A DNA stretch of 7,533 nucleotides from CAZSLI01 sp964607705. GTDB lineage: Bacteria; Actinomycetota; Coriobacteriia; Anaerosomatales; PHET01. The stretch lies in contig CAZSLI010000034.1 in the NCBI GenBank assembly GCA_964607705.1, positions 1 to 7,533 of the forward strand. Direction: 5' to 3'. A model generated the notes under the pieces. That model was not told where the DNA came from. It made no database searches and worked only from the letters and a program-made list of their open reading frames with translations. The translations under genes and the position numbers were made by a program. Shown piece by piece: positions 6,294-7,533 of this stretch; position 1 is the first letter of the stretch, and every line of letters starts with the position of its first letter.

Positions 6294-6905
6294 TCAGCTG
6301 ATGCGGACTCGACGCCCGTCGATGGCGATGCGGCCCTCGGCGAGGAGCTGCAGCACCTCGGGATACAGCCGGTGCTCGATCTCGTGGATGCGCGCCTCGA
6401 GCGCCTCGACGGTGTCGTCCTCGGCGATGATCACGACCTCCTGCGCGATGATCGGACCCTCGTCGAAGACCTCGTTCGCGAAGTGCACGGTCACGCCGGT
6501 GACCTTCACGCCGTGATCGAACGCGTCACGGATGCCGCTCGCGCCGGCGAAGCTCGGCAGAAGCGCCGGGTGGATGTTGAGCACGCGGTTCGGGTACGCG
6601 TCGAGCACTTCCTTGCCGAGGAGCCGCATGTAGCCGGCCATCACCACGTAGTCGACGACGTGCTGCTGCAACGTCTCGCGGATGGCCGCATTGTAGGCGT
6701 GGACCGAGTCGTACTTCGAGCGGTCGATGTGCACCGCGGGGATGCCGTGCTCCTTGGCGCGCACCAGCCCGCGTGCGCCCTCGTGGTTGCTGATGACCAC
6801 AGCGATCTCGGCGTCGAGCCGACCGGCCTCGATGGCGTCGATGATGGCCTGGAGGTTGGTGCCGGAACCCGATATCAGTACGCCGAGCCGCATGGTGCGG
6901 TTCAT
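6294..6905 (-). CDS. purN: Phosphoribosylglycinamide formyltransferase (GAR transformylase)
   Basis: The 203-residue cytosolic enzyme transfers formyl from 10-formyl-THF to GAR, the third step of de novo purine synthesis. The phosphate-binding loop ISGSGTNLQAII (11-22) opens the protein. The catalytic triad expected from E. coli PurN is present: N110 and H112 in VLNIHPALLPSF, and D148 in FDEGPIIAQ. HRLYPEVLQLLAEGR (178-192) is the usual C-terminal segment. The length fits the family. The ATG at 6905 overlaps the purM stop as ATGA, and GAAGGTGAT at 6912-6920 is a plausible ribosome binding site inside the purM end, so coupled translation is likely. An internal ATG at codon 5 is a weaker alternative start. 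Confidence 0.97.
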   Translation of the reverse strand: MNRTMRLGVLISGSGTNLQAIIDAIEAGRLDAEIAVVISNHEGARGLVRAKEHGIPAVHIDRSKYDSVHAYNAAIRETLQQHVVDYVVMAGYMRLLGKEVLDAYPNRVLNIHPALLPSFAGASGIRDAFDHGVKVTGVTVHFANEVFDEGPIIAQEVVIIAEDDTVEALEARIHEIEHRLYPEVLQLLAEGRIAIDGRRVRIS

Positions 6906-7533
6906 CGGTAGATCACCTTCCCCGCTCCCTCCACGATCTCGCCGATCTCATACACGGTCTCGCCTGCCTCGCGAAGCGCCGCAGCGGCAGCCGGAGCGTC
7001 GTCGGCGTCCAGCACGAAGCAGAAGCCGATTCCCATGTTGAATGTCTTGTACGCCTCGCCGGCCGACAACCCTGCCGCTTCGACCACGGTTTCGATGACC
7101 CGAGGCACCGGCCACGAGCCGCGAGAGACCTGCGCGTCGCAGCCCTCGGGAAGGATGCGGTCGAGGTTCTCGGTGATGCCGCCTCCGGTGATGTGCGCCA
7201 TCGCCTTCACCGGGGCACCGCTGCGCAGCAACTCGAGCACGGGCTTCACGTAGATGCGCGTGGGCGCGAGCAGCGCCTCGCCCAGCGTCTGACCGCCCAG
7301 GTCCACGCGCGTCACGCCGAGCTCGCTCTCGTGCCCGTTCACGACCGCGTGGCGCACGAGCGAGAAGCCGTTGCTGTGCAGCCCGCTCGACCGGATGCCG
7401 AGGATGACGTCGCCCGGCTTCACCTCGGCGCCCGTGATCATCTTCGGCCGGTCCACGACGCCTACGCAGAAGCCGGAGAGGTCGTAGTCGCCGGGCTCCA
7501 TCGCGTCGGGGTGCTCGGCCATCTCGCCGCCGA
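6902..7533 (-). CDS. purM: Phosphoribosylformylglycinamidine cyclo-ligase (AIR synthetase), C-terminal part; 5' end outside window
   Basis: About 210 residues of the cytosolic ATP-dependent enzyme that closes FGAM to AIR, the fifth purine step. The full family length is near 340-350, so roughly the first 135-140 residues lie beyond the right edge. The reading frame is open to the edge: the first visible residues are GGE, continuing MAEHPDAMEPGDYDLSGF, the family GGEMAEHP motif. Then come SSGLHSNGFSLVR, HITGGGITENLDRILPEG and FNMGIGFCFVLD, all typical of the PurM C-terminal domain. The end IGEIVEGAGKVIYR is also characteristic. The Met at 7522 is internal, not a start. The stop TGA (6902-6904) overlaps the purN start. 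Confidence 0.96.
   Translation of the reverse strand, partial: GGEMAEHPDAMEPGDYDLSGFCVGVVDRPKMITGAEVKPGDVILGIRSSGLHSNGFSLVRHAVVNGHESELGVTRVDLGGQTLGEALLAPTRIYVKPVLELLRSGAPVKAMAHITGGGITENLDRILPEGCDAQVSRGSWPVPRVIETVVEAAGLSAGEAYKTFNMGIGFCFVLDADDAPAAAAALREAGETVYEIGEIVEGAGKVIYR

Noticed and set aside
1..7533. Mobile element, CRISPR array, phage attachment site or defence genes, including integration at the tRNA genes
   Set aside because: No transposase, integrase, direct-repeat array or repeated tRNA 3' fragment was seen in the window; composition is uniform.

Overview
High-GC bacterial chromosome fragment (roughly two thirds G+C by eye) with compact ordinary housekeeping content. The protein flavour (PurM with a GGEMAEHP-type motif, a fused PabB-PabC, a MscS-like channel, a Liv-type lipoprotein, CCA-encoding tRNA) suggests an actinobacterium, perhaps Coriobacteriia-like. 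That placement is an inference made without a database search and is uncertain.

Layout. Bases 1-136 hold two tRNA genes on the minus strand, tRNA-Lys(TTT) followed by tRNA-Glu(TTC). The tRNA-Glu runs off the left edge. A good sigma70-type promoter for the pair sits at 188-216. Bases 355-1389 on the plus strand encode a small-conductance mechanosensitive channel (MscS family). Everything from 1386 to the right edge reads on the minus strand, in transcription order: purM (C-terminal part only, cut by the right edge), purN, a Liv-type branched-chain amino-acid/amide substrate-binding lipoprotein, purH, and a fused pabB-pabC gene. mscS and pabBC converge and their stop codons share one CTAG. No stretch longer than 300 bases lacks a gene; the largest gaps are about 218 bases (137-354) and 203 bases (6091-6293).

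How the genes fit together. PurM, PurN and PurH catalyse steps 5, 3 and 9/10 of de novo purine synthesis. PurN and PurH both consume 10-formyltetrahydrofolate, and PabB-PabC makes the p-aminobenzoate from which folate is built, so the cluster joins purine synthesis to its one-carbon cofactor supply. purM/purN overlap by an ATGA and purH/pabBC are 5 nt apart, both suggesting translational coupling. The substrate-binding protein sits between purN and purH with its own candidate promoter and a strong GC-rich hairpin after it, and no permease or ATPase gene is visible beside it.

I found no sign of a new system, mobile element, CRISPR array or defence island. The points worth a second look are modest: the orphan binding protein inside the purine cluster, an Asp in place of the usual Glu in the PabC active-site region, a leader with two inverted repeats before the tRNAs, a hairpin without a U-run, and the shared CTAG stop.
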